64,000 nt of DNA, taken from Chrysemys picta bellii. Taxonomy: Eukaryota; Chordata; Testudines; Emydidae. The position numbers and the translations under genes are program-made. The notes below the pieces were generated by a model. That model did not search any database. It was given only the letters and a program-made list of their open reading frames with translations, and was not told the origin of the DNA. Positions 11,576-22,659 of this stretch are shown piece after piece; position 1 is the stretch's first letter; every line of letters begins with the position of its first letter. The DNA lies in contig NC_088795.1 of NCBI RefSeq assembly GCF_011386835.1, positions 98,206,434 to 98,270,433 of the forward strand. The letters run 5' to 3'.

Positions 11576-11676
11576 TTTTATAGGAACAGTCTCGATTTTT
11601 GGGTCTTTTTCTTATATAGGCTCCTATTACCCCCATCCCCTGTCCCGATTTTTCACGTTTGCTTTCGGGTCACCCT
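11576..11676. mobile_element. Truncated MITE of the 'gggtgaccag' family
   Basis: 'ttttataggaacagt', then 'cgatttttgggtctttttc', 'ctcctattac', 'tgtcccgattttt' and a terminus 'gggtcaccct'. The terminus is the complement of the left end of the element at 19817-20301. The left terminus is missing here. Confidence 0.65.
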
Positions 11677-14600
11677 ACCCCCCACAAATGAAATAATAGT
11701 ATTACATACACTGTAGCCTTAATCTCTATATCATCAGGAGTCTGAGATATGAACTAGATTGACCCTTTCAAATTTAAACGCATTTTAAAAACAATTAAAT
11801 AAAACCCCTACTATTTAACAGAGAAGACTACGCACGCAATATTTTATACAAATACCACTTTTTCATACTGTCTGCATAGAAGTTTTTGTTCACAGTGACA
11901 TGTTTCTGTTACAGTGTTCCACTAACAATCACATTATAATTGCATCAGTGAACAAATATTTTGATTTTATTGGCAATAGAACGTAGTACTGCAGATGAGA
12001 TAGTCAAATACAAACTACATCATTTCTTCAAGTGAAATCTATTGGACTCCTTTTTCTGTAAGGTAACTGACTCATCTTCTGTTCTCAAAATAAACTAATG
12101 ATGTAGGAAACAGGGGGGAAATGTGAAACAAAACACTACTAATTCCCTCCAAACCCAGTCGAATCTGTAAACAGAAAAGAATGTTTGTCAAGCTTTATTG
12201 ATTTTCTCTTTTTCTCACACATTGTGCCCCTAGCCTTTATGTGTTCTTAACCCAGGGGCAGATGCAATGCCCCTGACAGGATGAAGTGGAAGCTGCCATT
12301 CCTGTTGCAGACGGGCAACAGTGAAAATGTTTGAAAATAACCACACTGTAAACTGTCCACTTTAAATCAATCTTTTCAAAATTGGCCATGATTCACCTGC
12401 AGTTATCCCGGCCCTCAAAAAACAAAAAAGAAGAGGTTATGACAATCTGTCATGCTGATTTCAAACTTTACAACGTTTACAGCCACATTCATGGGATTGA
12501 ACCACAGTTGCCGTCTTAAACTAATAACTACAGCCTACTTACCATTTGTTTCTGTGCACTGTGTTTTTTAGTTCACAAAAATAAGCTACCCTCTCTTTGC
12601 CCATTTTAAGAGAGTGCTAAGACTCATCTTTCAGTAGATTTCCCCGTATAGGACACAATCATTTAACAAGACATAATGGAGCACAATAATGAAAAGTTAT
12701 TTTTCACTCATGCTGTTCAGAAGTAATAGGGCAGTTAGTTATTTGTGGGTACTAATGTAGTTCTCCACTAAATGGAACTCATAATCGGTTTCTATGCAGC
12801 CAGCAGTGACAAACACGCCACTTAAAGATCCAGAGTATCCAATCAAGATCTATTTACCAGACTGCTTCTGAGGTAGCAAGTGGCAATGGCTGTACAGTGC
12901 ATGTTGCTATTTTTCTTCTTGATGTTTTAGAGACAGGGAATATTTGTTTGGGGAGCACTTAGGATAGAGAGAGGGAGGGAGGAGGGATGTTGCTTGAAAC
13001 AATAACCAATACTGTTCTTTTTTATTGTTAGAACACCTGCTCCTCCATCAGTGCTGGCTCATCCATTATGCAACATGCCAGCAGTGATGGGACCAAGATC
13101 TGCAACTCTGAAACCATAACAAACCTGACTGAAGAGCTACAGAGCGAGCAATTTCTAATTTATTACCAAATTGACAGTGTTAATCTCTCTCTCTCTTCCC
13201 TGATCTCAATTTTTATTTTATTTTTTTATTCTTTCAGGAAACCAATTATATTAGGTGTCTGGTTCCACATGGAAAGGAAGACACTAATAATAATTGACGT
13301 TTATAAATAAAAATTGTCAAACTAGTCTTGCAATAAAGTATATTTTTTAAGAAAATCATATCTTAAATTAGAGAAAAGTTCAAGCATGAGATAATTTTTT
13401 TTTAAAAAGCATTCTTCTTAAACTAGGTGGAGGAAGATGTAGTTATTTGAATACCAGCACTCTGTTCCACTAATGAAAAACCAATTGTTTAAACATTTAT
13501 TAGGATTTCTTGTGATATAGAATAGAAATGCTATAATTTTCAGTAACCATTTGTTTCAAAACATTAAATAAGTTTCTACAATTTTTCACAAATCCCTGGT
13601 GTTAGCCATTTGCCAAGAAGGTACCAATCCTGCACACACTTACACACATGCTTCACTTTCTGAACATAGAGTAGCTCCACTGATGACAATAGGACAACTC
13701 AAGTGCAAAGTTAAACTAGCACTTACATATCACATTTTTCACCATCACAGTACTTACAAAGATGAAGTGTACTGTTGCTTTACAAATAGGGAGAGCACAG
13801 AAATTGATGTGTGGCTAGACTAATTAACAGCAAGAATATTTGGCAAACCTAGCTATAAGCAAATTGCTGATAAAGCTTCACAATACATTTAAATAAAGAC
13901 AAATTCTATAGCTCAGTAGTAGCTCCTGGACAACCTTGAACAACATTATTTTCAGAAGTAGTTCACTATATAATTTCCATATTTCTCTTCCCTCATTCTT
14001 TATTAGAAAATAAGGTCATATTGGCATGAAAGTAAAGTCTTTGGTGAAGAGTTCATCTACTCATGTTGATTCTTCAGTATATCCAGCACCAATATGTCAA
14101 AAATCATGTTAGGCCCTAAAAAACCTCTATGATTGTGTCATGATTTTAAGCCAAATAAAAATGTTAGTTTCTTTTTACTTTTCTTCTTGGATTTTTTTAA
14201 ACACATTTTTTGTTTAATTAAAGCTGTAATTCTTGCATAATCACATTACTCCAGGAGCTAGTGCTTTAACAACCCCCCTCTCTCCCTCCCAAACACTGAA
14301 AACTTGCAATAAAACAAAAACGGGAGTTGGCAACATTGCGCTTTATACCAGAATTCATAGTTGTCCCATTATATAAACATTTTCCCCTCCATCCCAGGAA
14401 TAATTTATGAAGTCTTAATCTGTCTAACATAGGAGAAATAGGGGGATGAAAATTATTAAAACATTTTGAATTTAGGCAAAATGTCTTTGTTAATGAAGAA
14501 CGATCAGAACATAAGCTAGATTCAGACTTGTGTGATAGAAAAGATTTGTCAGAGTTTCAATGAAGTGTCAGCCAATCTCATCCAAATGATCAATCTGACT

Positions 14601-16199
14601 CCTGAACCCATTTTTCATTTTAAAACCCGGAGCCAGAATATGAAAAAAGTCTACTATAAAGCTGGAGAAGCCACTGGAAAGAATAATTTTGTTGTGCCAA
14701 GGTAGGTATTACTGATACATTTACAACAGTCGCCTGATTTAGTTATATGACTTAATCAGTCTTGAAGTCCCTTTTTTCCTTTACGTATTTTACCATTCCT
14801 TTTTTTGTACATGATGAGAGGCACCAGGTATCTGAATGTCAATTGTCCATTTTCAGCCAGACCAGGATCTGCCAGTATGCTCTCTACCCATCTGTTTTTA
14901 TCCTTCACTGCAAAGTTTGGCCAGATAAATACACCCCACCCTTTTGAAGCATGTTGTGTATACAGCTCTCAGCCAGCAGGAAAATGAATTGGAAGGAATC
15001 CTTCCTCAACCAATTTAAAATAAATAAATTTTCCTCATATTATCAGTTTTAACAAGACATTGTTTTATACTCCTAGAATACTGCAGTGGAACTCCTCCAT
15101 CCACTCAGTACTAGTAGCTGTGGAAGTTTGGTGTAGTAAAGTTGGTTGCACTGTGAGAGGACAATTTGGTAAAGGGTTGCGTGCAGAAGGGCAATTAAAG
15201 AAGACAGAGTTATGGTGCCTGGTCTGTGGTGTACAGTAGTTGCAGTAATGTTAGGTGTATGATTGTTGGAGGCAGGAATAGAGGGTAGGAACTGTTAGAT
15301 GGCCTAACACTTCATTATCTTGTTTTTGTGGGGTTGTGTCAGGTATGCAGCAATCCTGACTGCTTCCAAACAAAGTCTGTGTATTAGTTACTTAGGTTAT
15401 CTTAATGTATAAATAGGGAGTTTGATGAGGCTAGGGACAGACCTGTGGGGGTAGAAATGCAGCAGTTATGGAAGAATATTTTATCCATCAGCAGCTGCAA
15501 TTCCTCCTTTTCTATTGTAGGATAAGAGAGAGAAAAATGTAGCTGCTGACTGAGGAGGTTTTGCATGTACCTGCAATCCACAAGTCCAAATATAAGTGAA
15601 AAAACTCTAAAGTGACAAGAATGGAGTCCACTTTTGCATTCTATTGTATTTCAGCTCAGCAGTGCTATACTGATGCTCTATAAATAGCCAAGATAGACAG
15701 TTTCATCATTCAATATTAATCTGTCAGGTTAAAGTACAGCTCAATCATTAAAGTTTAGCATATTGAATATCTGATTAATCAATTATAAAGGGAGAAAAAA
15801 TATTCACTTTTTCCAGCCATTTCATTAATTCAGAAGAAAAATTAATGGCTTAAGCGCCAGGAATGGTTTCTCTGTATGTTTCGCATCCAAGCCACAAGCC
15901 AGCAAACAATGGTATTTACTCCAAGGCTAATAAAAGTAAATTACTTTGTGGGCTTTGGTTACTGGTTCAAGATCAGATATTTCTAGAAACTCTGTTTCAT
16001 GTGGAAGAGTTTACAATTTAAACCAGGCAGCCAAAACAAATTAAATTAAAATTTAAACCTGCTTTTGAATATTATCGAAGGTTTGAATTACTTCTTGCAC
16101 TACTCCCCTAGGCCACATCCTGTTATGATTCACTTGGGGCGTTCTTCCCATCCTCCCCCAGCTTTTCATCCAAATAGGATTTGACTGTTTTGAGCCACC
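11677..16199. other. Long unannotated stretch
   Basis: Low-complexity, AT-rich sequence with many stops in all frames. No open frame above 80 codons has protein-like features, and no repeat family is secure. Confidence 0.5.
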
Positions 16200-16274
16200 T
16201 TCTAGAACAGTGGTTTTCAAACCGCAGGTCGCGACCCAGTACTGGGTTGCGGAATGGAAGGCACTGGGTCACGG

Positions 16275-16590
16275 CAGTGTCGTAGCCAGCTGAAGGGAAC
16301 AGGGGGAGCAATAAAAAAATTTAAAAAAAAGGCGCCACCCGCTGCGGTGCTTTTACTCACCCGGCGGCATTCCGGGTCTTCGGTGGCACTGAAGATCCCG
16401 CCGCCAAAGTGCCGCCAAAGACCCGGAGCGCTGCCGGGTGAATAAAATAAAAGCGCCACAGCGGGTGGCACTTTTTTTTTTAAATCACTCCTCCGGGTGA
16501 GTAAAAAGGCTCCAAGAAATTGACAAGGCAACACTTGTGCTCAGTGGGGGAGCAGCCACTCCCCCCAATCCTCCCCTAGCTACGCTACTG
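16275..16590. mobile_element. hAT MITE nested inside the 16208 hAT
   Basis: Ends CAGTGTCGTAGC and GCTACGCTACTG, flanked by a perfect 8-bp duplication GGTCACGG at 16267-16274 and 16591-16598. The interior is a large imperfect palindrome: arms 16331-16389 and 16409-16471 (gccacccgctg paired with cagcgggtggc, acccggc with gccgggt). Confidence 0.88.
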
Positions 16591-17029
16591 GGTCACGGTG
16601 GCTCTGGTCCACACCGCCAACCCCGCCGTTAAAAGTCCCATCAGCGGTGCTGCCCAGCTAAGGCAGGCTAGTCCCTACCTGTTCTGACACCACGCTGCGC
16701 CCTGGAAGCGGCCAGCAACAGGTCTGGCTCCTAGGCTGGGGGGGTGGAAGGGAGGTGCCACAGGTCTATGCACGCTGCCCCCGCCCCGAGCACCAGCTCC
16801 GCACTCCCAGTGGCCGGGAACCAGCCAACGGGAGCTGGAACAGTCAGAGCCTGTGGGCAAGAGCCATGTGGAGCCACTTGCATGCCTCCACCAGACCTGC
16901 TACTGGCCACTTCTGGGGCGCAGCGCAGTCCACGGTGTCAGGACAGTCAGGAAGCCTGCCATAGCATCCCCGCTGCACTGCTGACTGGGAGCCACCTGAG
17001 GTAAGCCCATGCCCCAATCCCTTGCCCCA

Positions 17030-17290
17030 ATCCCCTTTCCCAGCCTGAGTCCCCCCAAACCTGGAGCCCTTTCCTGCACCAAAGCCCCTCAATCCCTGGC
17101 CCCACCCCAGAGCCTGCACCCCCAGCCCAGAGCCCTGATCCTTTCCCACACCCCAACCCCCTGCCCCAGCCCAGAGCTCCCTCCTACACCCTGAGCCCCT
17201 CATTCCCAGCCCCACCCCACAGCCCTCACCCCTGCAACCCAATCCTCTGCCCCAGCCCCGAGCCCCTCCCACACCCCAATCCCCTCATCC
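17030..17290. repeat. C-rich minisatellite module, second occurrence
   Basis: Units of 'tccctggccccaccccagag', 'caccccaaccccctgcccc' and 'agcccctcattcccagcc'. The phrases and their order match 2800-3060 although the host transposons have different termini. Confidence 0.75.
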
Positions 17291-17372
17291 CCACCTCCGT
17301 TGGGTCACAGGCATTAACAATTTTCTTCAACTGGGTCGCCAGAAAAAAAGTTTGAAAACCACTGTTCTAGAA

Positions 17373-18242
17373 GAACTGTACCAATCATCCTCTAAAGAAG
17401 AGCTCCAGGATAAATTACCCTACATTTTTACATTCTACCCTTCTCCTATAAGCCGCTTCAACAAGACCATGTCACTTGTTTCAGTTGAAAAACTTGTTTC
17501 AATTTTACACTAGGGGGAGGGAGAAATCTGAAATCAATTGGCATATATAAAAACTGGAAACGGATGTTATAGAGGCAAATCAAATGCACAGATGCAGAAC
17601 ATACTGCCCTCCCTCTACATATTATATATTGCCACCAGTGTTGATGTCCATCACAAGGCTCTGGATAGTCTATAATACGCCATTACATCCAGATGCAAAT
17701 AATTATAAGACTTGGGCAACTGTCAGTCCAAGTTTGCAAACCTGAACCAGCAGCCCACTGGCACTATTTACTAAGACAAAAAGCTCTTTCTGCAAACTGC
17801 CCAATGAAAAACAGTGCTAATCATACCATCAGCCATGTTCTGTGTAAGAATAAATCTCATTAGAATAAAAGGGCTTTTCTGTTTGTTTTCCTTCCTTTCC
17901 AAAACAGAACAAGAGCACGCATATTTGCCACAATACAATACAGATGACAAAAGCAACAGTCAAATATTAAAGAGAATTAAGTATGTGTAATGTTAAAAAA
18001 CAATTGATACAAATTAGTTAGCGGAATTTCATTACAGTTGGGAAAGAAGGACAATGAAAGAAAGCAGGCAGACAACCTTATGTTTCAATCCACTACCAGT
18101 GTAGCTAGTGACCTAGCTGACCTATAAACATTACCCGTTTGTCTTCAACCCCACTGGCATCCATTCTAGTAAATGGTGGTCTGCCACCTCCTTTTTCAAG
18201 ATGTCAGACTCACTGGCACAGGTACAATAGTATACTGCATCT
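17373..18242. other. No feature seen
   Basis: AT-rich sequence without supportable genes or named repeats. Confidence 0.45.
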
Positions 18243-18401
18243 TGGTTTCCCCACTGTTCTGGTCTTTCTATAGAATACCAAACAGTGGTTACATAAATGC
18301 TCCTGTGTTCTACTTTCAGTTCTATTACTGGCTCATGTTAGACCAAGACATGTAGGGACCTGATCTTACGTCACTGAATAACTTCAACTTCCATTGAAAT
18401 C
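18243..18401 (+). repeat. Local duplication, copy A
   Basis: About 159 bp (from 'tggtttccccactgtt' to 'ttccattgaaatc') recurs at 20096-20253 in the same orientation, with roughly nine in ten positions matching by eye. Copy A sits in otherwise unremarkable sequence and continues into a palindromic 'ccattgaaatcaatgg' at 18391-18406 that copy B lacks. Copy A is therefore the likelier source. Confidence 0.75.
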
Positions 18402-19929
18402 AATGGTAATTTAAGTCATTCAGTATTTTGTAGGTGGTGTTAGAAGGATCCAGCCTGATCCTTCTAACAAGATCAGGCCTTTAACTTCTGTACCACAATA
18501 ATAAGGAAATGGTGCTGTATGCAAATTGAACTGGCTCCAGCTAGTACCAAGCCATAGACAGAACACATCCAGGTCAAGATTTAGCACTTGCTGTAGAAAT
18601 GTCTTGTAATAAATTAAACATTTTACCTCCTTCCCCTCCTCTTACAGTACTTACTGGCTGGGAAAATCCAAATATTAAAAGGTTTTCCAGATTATATCCA
18701 TTTATCCTATGCAGATGCTTTTATTCAGAACTGAAATTATGGAAAAGCAGCATCTAACCTTCCAGTCATGACATTTAAAAGAGTCCAAGATACAACATAA
18801 CTGAAGCCCAGCTCTTACTTTTAATCTACACACAGAGTCTTTTAAAAGCCAGTATTTCATATTTGAATCAACCTACAAGTGTTTTGAAACAAATTATCAG
18901 ATTAGATCAACATTCATGAAAGAACATATTTGTAAATATATACAGTAACTCACTTAAAGTCGTCCTGGTTAGCGTTATTTTGTTGTTAAATTGCTCATCA
19001 ATCAAAGAACATGCTCGTTTAAAGTTGTACAATGCTTCCTTATAACGTTGTTTGGCAACCGCCTGTTTTTGTCCACTGCTTGCAGAAAGAGCAGCCCGTT
19101 GGAGCTGGCTGGTGGGGGGCTTGGAACCAAGGTGGACCGGCAGCTCCCGCATCAGCTCCCCGCTCCCCTAAGTGCCTTATGCAGCAGCTTCCCAGCAAGC
19201 TATCAATTGCCCGGCAGTTCAGCTGTCCCTCCCCCTACTGCCATGTGCTGCTCCTGCCCTCAGTCTTGGAGCTGCTCCCGGGAGCCTCCTGTTTGCTGTG
19301 CAAGGGTGGGGGAGGGAAGAGGGATGCTAATGTCAGGATTTTCCTCTTCCCTCCGCGCCTGCCGAGCTCCTGTACCTCATCTCCACAGAGCGGCGAGGGG
19401 AATGGGACATGAAAGGGCTCAGGACAGAGGGAGCTTGCTGGCAGCAGCTGCTGTCTCAACTTGCTGATCTACTTAAAAGACAGTGTACTTAGGGTGGGGA
19501 CAGCGAACTTAAAGGGGCAATGCGCATCTCTCTCTCTCTCTCTCTCTCATAGTGTATGTCTGTCTCTGCCATACCGTCTCCCCTCCCTCTATTCATGCTG
19601 CCTTGTAGAGTATGAGGCTACAACAATGTGTTAACCCTTGAGGGCTCAGCTGAGTGCTAGTTCATCATTTAGCAGTAAGGTATTCCCTGGGAAATATCCC
19701 TCCCTCTTCCACCCTCTGACTCCACCACCTCAACCAAGCTTCACAATCATCATTGCTATGTACAGTATTAAATTGTTTGTTTCAAACTTATACTGTGTGT
19801 ATATATTATATATATCAGGGTGACCAGACGTCCCGATAAAATCAGGACCGTCCCATATTCAGTCGTTTTTCCGCATCCCCAAAAGATATATGGTCGGGAC
19901 GCCATTTGTCCCGATATTCTGGCTCGGGG

Positions 19930-19933
<4 letters not shown>

Positions 19934-19964
<31 letters not shown>
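19934..19964. repeat. (TG) dinucleotide microsatellite
   Basis: About 15 uninterrupted TG units inside the nested MITE. Confidence 0.9.
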
Positions 19965-19965
<1 letters not shown>

Positions 19966-20095
19966 GGTGCTCCGGCGGCGCTCCGGCTCGGCTTTTTTTA
20001 ATTATTTATTTTTGCTTCGGTGGGACTTAAGCATGTATTTAAATTTAATCATGTAGTTAAGTATTTAAATATATAAGAGTGACCAGATGAGATGA

Positions 20096-20253
20096 TGGTT
20101 TCCCCACTGTTATGGTCCTTCTATAGAAGCAAGCAATGGTTACACAAATGCTCCTGTGTTCTGCTTTCAGTTCTGTTACTGGCTCATGTTAGGCCAAGAC
20201 ATGTAGGAACCTGATCTTACGTCACTGAATAACTTCAACTTCCATTTGAAATC
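20096..20253 (+). repeat. Local duplication, copy B, inside the nested MITE
   Basis: Same-orientation copy of 18243-18401, with a small divergent patch around 20129-20138 and scattered substitutions. Just upstream, 20025-20060 (acttaagcatgtatttaaat and onward) matches 21196-21231, with one difference in 36 bases. Confidence 0.75.
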
Positions 20254-20478
20254 GCCCCGCTCCCATGTGTCCCGATTTTTGTTCATGACATCTGGTCACC
20301 GTTATATATGAATGACGTCTTTTGTCTGATGAAAAAAAATTTCCCTGGAACCTAACTCCCCCCCCCCCCCCCCATTTACATTAATTCTTATGGGGAAATT
20401 GGATTTGCTTAATATCGTTTCACTTAAAGTAACATTTTTCAGGAACATAGCTACAACGTTAAGCGAGGAGTTACTGTA

Positions 20479-21532
20479 CTGGATATTGTATCAATTTCAA
20501 ATTCATCCAGAAATCATGTTGTCGGCTTATTACATATCCCATAACACACACACGTTTCCATCCCCACAGTCCTTATTAAAAGTCAAATCAAATGTGTCTT
20601 GGTCATAATTCACATGCCATTAAAAACGAACTTAGCTACCTATCTACTAAAAACCAGTGGTAATCCTGAACTCTGAGAACTCTATACTACCTTGGAGGAA
20701 TCCTTCCTGATTAGAGCTGGATCCTATGCTCATTGAATATAATAGTGAAGCTCCCATGGGCTTGAATTGTGCAGGGTCAGTGTCTAAAAGAAGATTCACA
20801 CACAGCATTTTCTAACCAAAACAAAAGTCACTCAGTGCATGCATGTAGAATGAGATAATGAAGTTGTTTGTTTTCTAGTTACCAGACTGTTATGAGTTTT
20901 TAAAAAAGAATCAGCAGCAATAAGCCTGCCAGCAGCAGAATGGTTGTAACCCCAGAAAATTGGGCTAGAGATTAGGAGGCTAGTTAAAAGGTTTGGCACA
21001 ACCTCTGGGTTTGAAGGCTGAGGGGTGGGTGAGAGAGAAGACAGGAAGTGCAAAGTGAATGGAGATTAGTTTCATAGCCAAGCTGAAAACTAGCATCTGC
21101 AAAGCATCTGTGTTTCTTGGGGAAAACATTAATTATATTACAATGCTAATTAACTGTTTAAAAAGGGGACTATATGGATCCCGATTCAGGAAAATACTTA
21201 AGCATGTATTTAAATTTAATCACGTAGTTAAATCCCATTGAAATAAAATTTTGCTAAATCAGGTCCTAAATGAAGCTATTAATACAAACATTCAGTGTCA
21301 ATTTTAAACCTGAAGATTACTTATCTTTAAAATCTTGAGATTAAATTACTACATGTATACAAAAAGTAAATCTTGAAGAAAGGTTATTAAATAAGAAATT
21401 AAATACTAAGCAAGACAAGCTTTTCAACATCTATTTATCAAAAACAATTTAGTACAGCATCAAAGCTTCACTGACATCATGAAATATGATCAATGATGTA
21501 TAGCTAAATCCTTGAAAGTTACTGTGATGCTT
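20479..21532. other. No gene; degraded repeat fragments
   Basis: Holds the 36-base match at 21196-21231 and a patch resembling dispersed reptile repeats (near 20700-20780). No coding signal. Confidence 0.45.
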
Positions 21533-21986
21533 CCCAGGGACATAGGCGCTGACTCCGTGGGTGCTCCAGGGCTGGAGCCGCCATGGAAAAAAATTAGCAG
21601 GTGCTTAGCACCTATTGGCAGCCAGCTCCCTCCACATCTCCCAGTGCCTCCTGCCCACCAGCAGCCCTGCCAATCAACTCCTTCCCTTCCTTCCCAGTGC
21701 CTCCCACCTGCCACAGATCAGCCGTGCGGCATGCAGGAGGTTCGGGAGGAAGAGGGAGGAGCGGGGATGGGGCATGCTCAGGGGAGGGGACGGAACTGGG
21801 TGGGAAGAGGTGGAGCAGAAGTGGGGACTTGGGAGAAGGGGCAGGGTGGGGTTAGGGCCTGGGGGCTGGGCCTGGGGCAGAGTGGGGGTGGGAAGAGGTG
21901 GGATGGTATGGGGCTTAGGGGAAGGGGGCGGAGCAGGGGGTTGAGCACCTCCCAGGCCCAGAGGAACCCGGTGCCTAGGCCCCGGG
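21533..21986. mobile_element. GC-rich TIR MITE
   Basis: Left end 'cccagggacataggcgctg' and right end 'ggtgcctaggccccggg' are imperfect inverted repeats. The interior goes from C-rich to strongly G-rich (21830-21940), which creates open frames of up to 171 codons on the plus strand that are not genes. No target duplication is clear. Confidence 0.6.
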
Positions 21987-22620
21987 ATACCGAAGGCTGT
22001 GGTACACATTGCTACCACCTGCCCTGAGCATGAGGAACCTGTGTCTGCCTGCCATGGATCAGCTCCCAACTCCACCAGGCACAAGCAACACAAGCACACG
22101 CCTCTAGGCCTTGCAAGTCCTGCCATCTCTCTGCAGGTTAGCAATTGCCACACTCAAACCATCGATCCTTCCCAACATCCTCTGGAGCATCCAGCCCCTG
22201 GTCCATGGACACGTAGTGCTCACAGATTTGTGGCTTCCAAAGAAACACTACATCTCAGATTACTTCTATGGTTAACAATGCATATTGGAGTCAATAATAG
22301 CCACTTCTGAAATATTACAATACACAGCATCATTACTGATTATCTGGCTGTTGAGAATTCGTTTCTATTCCTTTGAAAAACAACATACTTTGGTTGTCTT
22401 TTTATAGAAATACTCTTCAATAAAGGAACAATTAGCCTTCCAGTAAGTCTCTGCAATGCAAATTATGCCAACACTATAATTCAGTTTTACTTTAGGAAGC
22501 AAGATATTCTATGCAAAAACAACTATGTTAATGCAACATTAAGGCTGAAATTTTAATCAATCAGAGAACCCAGGAATTTTAATATACAGTACATGTATTA
22601 CAACTTGGTCTCATTATGTG

Positions 22621-22659
<39 letters not shown>

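Larger units (their letters stand above)
16208..17364. mobile_element. hAT element (Charlie-like), 1.16 kb, non-autonomous
   Basis: Terminal inverted repeats CAGTGGTTTTCAAAC and GTTTGAAAACCACTG. The 8-bp target duplication TTCTAGAA is perfect at 16200-16207 and 17365-17372. No transposase frame is present; the interior is a nested hAT (16275-16590), a GC-rich spacer and a C-rich minisatellite (about 17030-17290). Overlapping open frames of 60-142 codons come from the C-rich array and are not genes. Confidence 0.92.
19817..20301. mobile_element. 'gggtgaccag' MITE nested in the mariner-type element
   Basis: The left end AGGGTGACCAGACGTCCCGA pairs with a right end '...acatctggtcacc'. Flanks are TATATAT-rich on both sides, so the exact duplication is ambiguous. 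It holds a (TG) run at 19934-19964 and the copied segment 20096-20253, which appears to lie inside the MITE just after a second partial terminus (gagtgaccagatg, 20079-20091). Confidence 0.7.
18943..20476. mobile_element. Tc1/mariner-type non-autonomous element
   Basis: The left end CAGTAACTCACTTAAAGTCG pairs with a right end whose reverse complement begins CAGTAACTCCTCGCTTAACG. Both are flanked by TA (18941-18942 and 20477-20478), the duplication typical of Tc1/mariner. The interior is moderately GC-rich, has a (TC)11 run at 19527-19548 and a C16 run near 20358-20373, and encodes no transposase. It is interrupted by another MITE at 19817-20301. Open frames of 74-158 codons at 18907-19467 are compositional. 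Confidence 0.75.

Noticed and set aside
21512..22027. 171-codon plus-strand frame
   Set aside because: It coincides with a GC-rich MITE whose termini I could identify; overlapping frames on both strands are similar.
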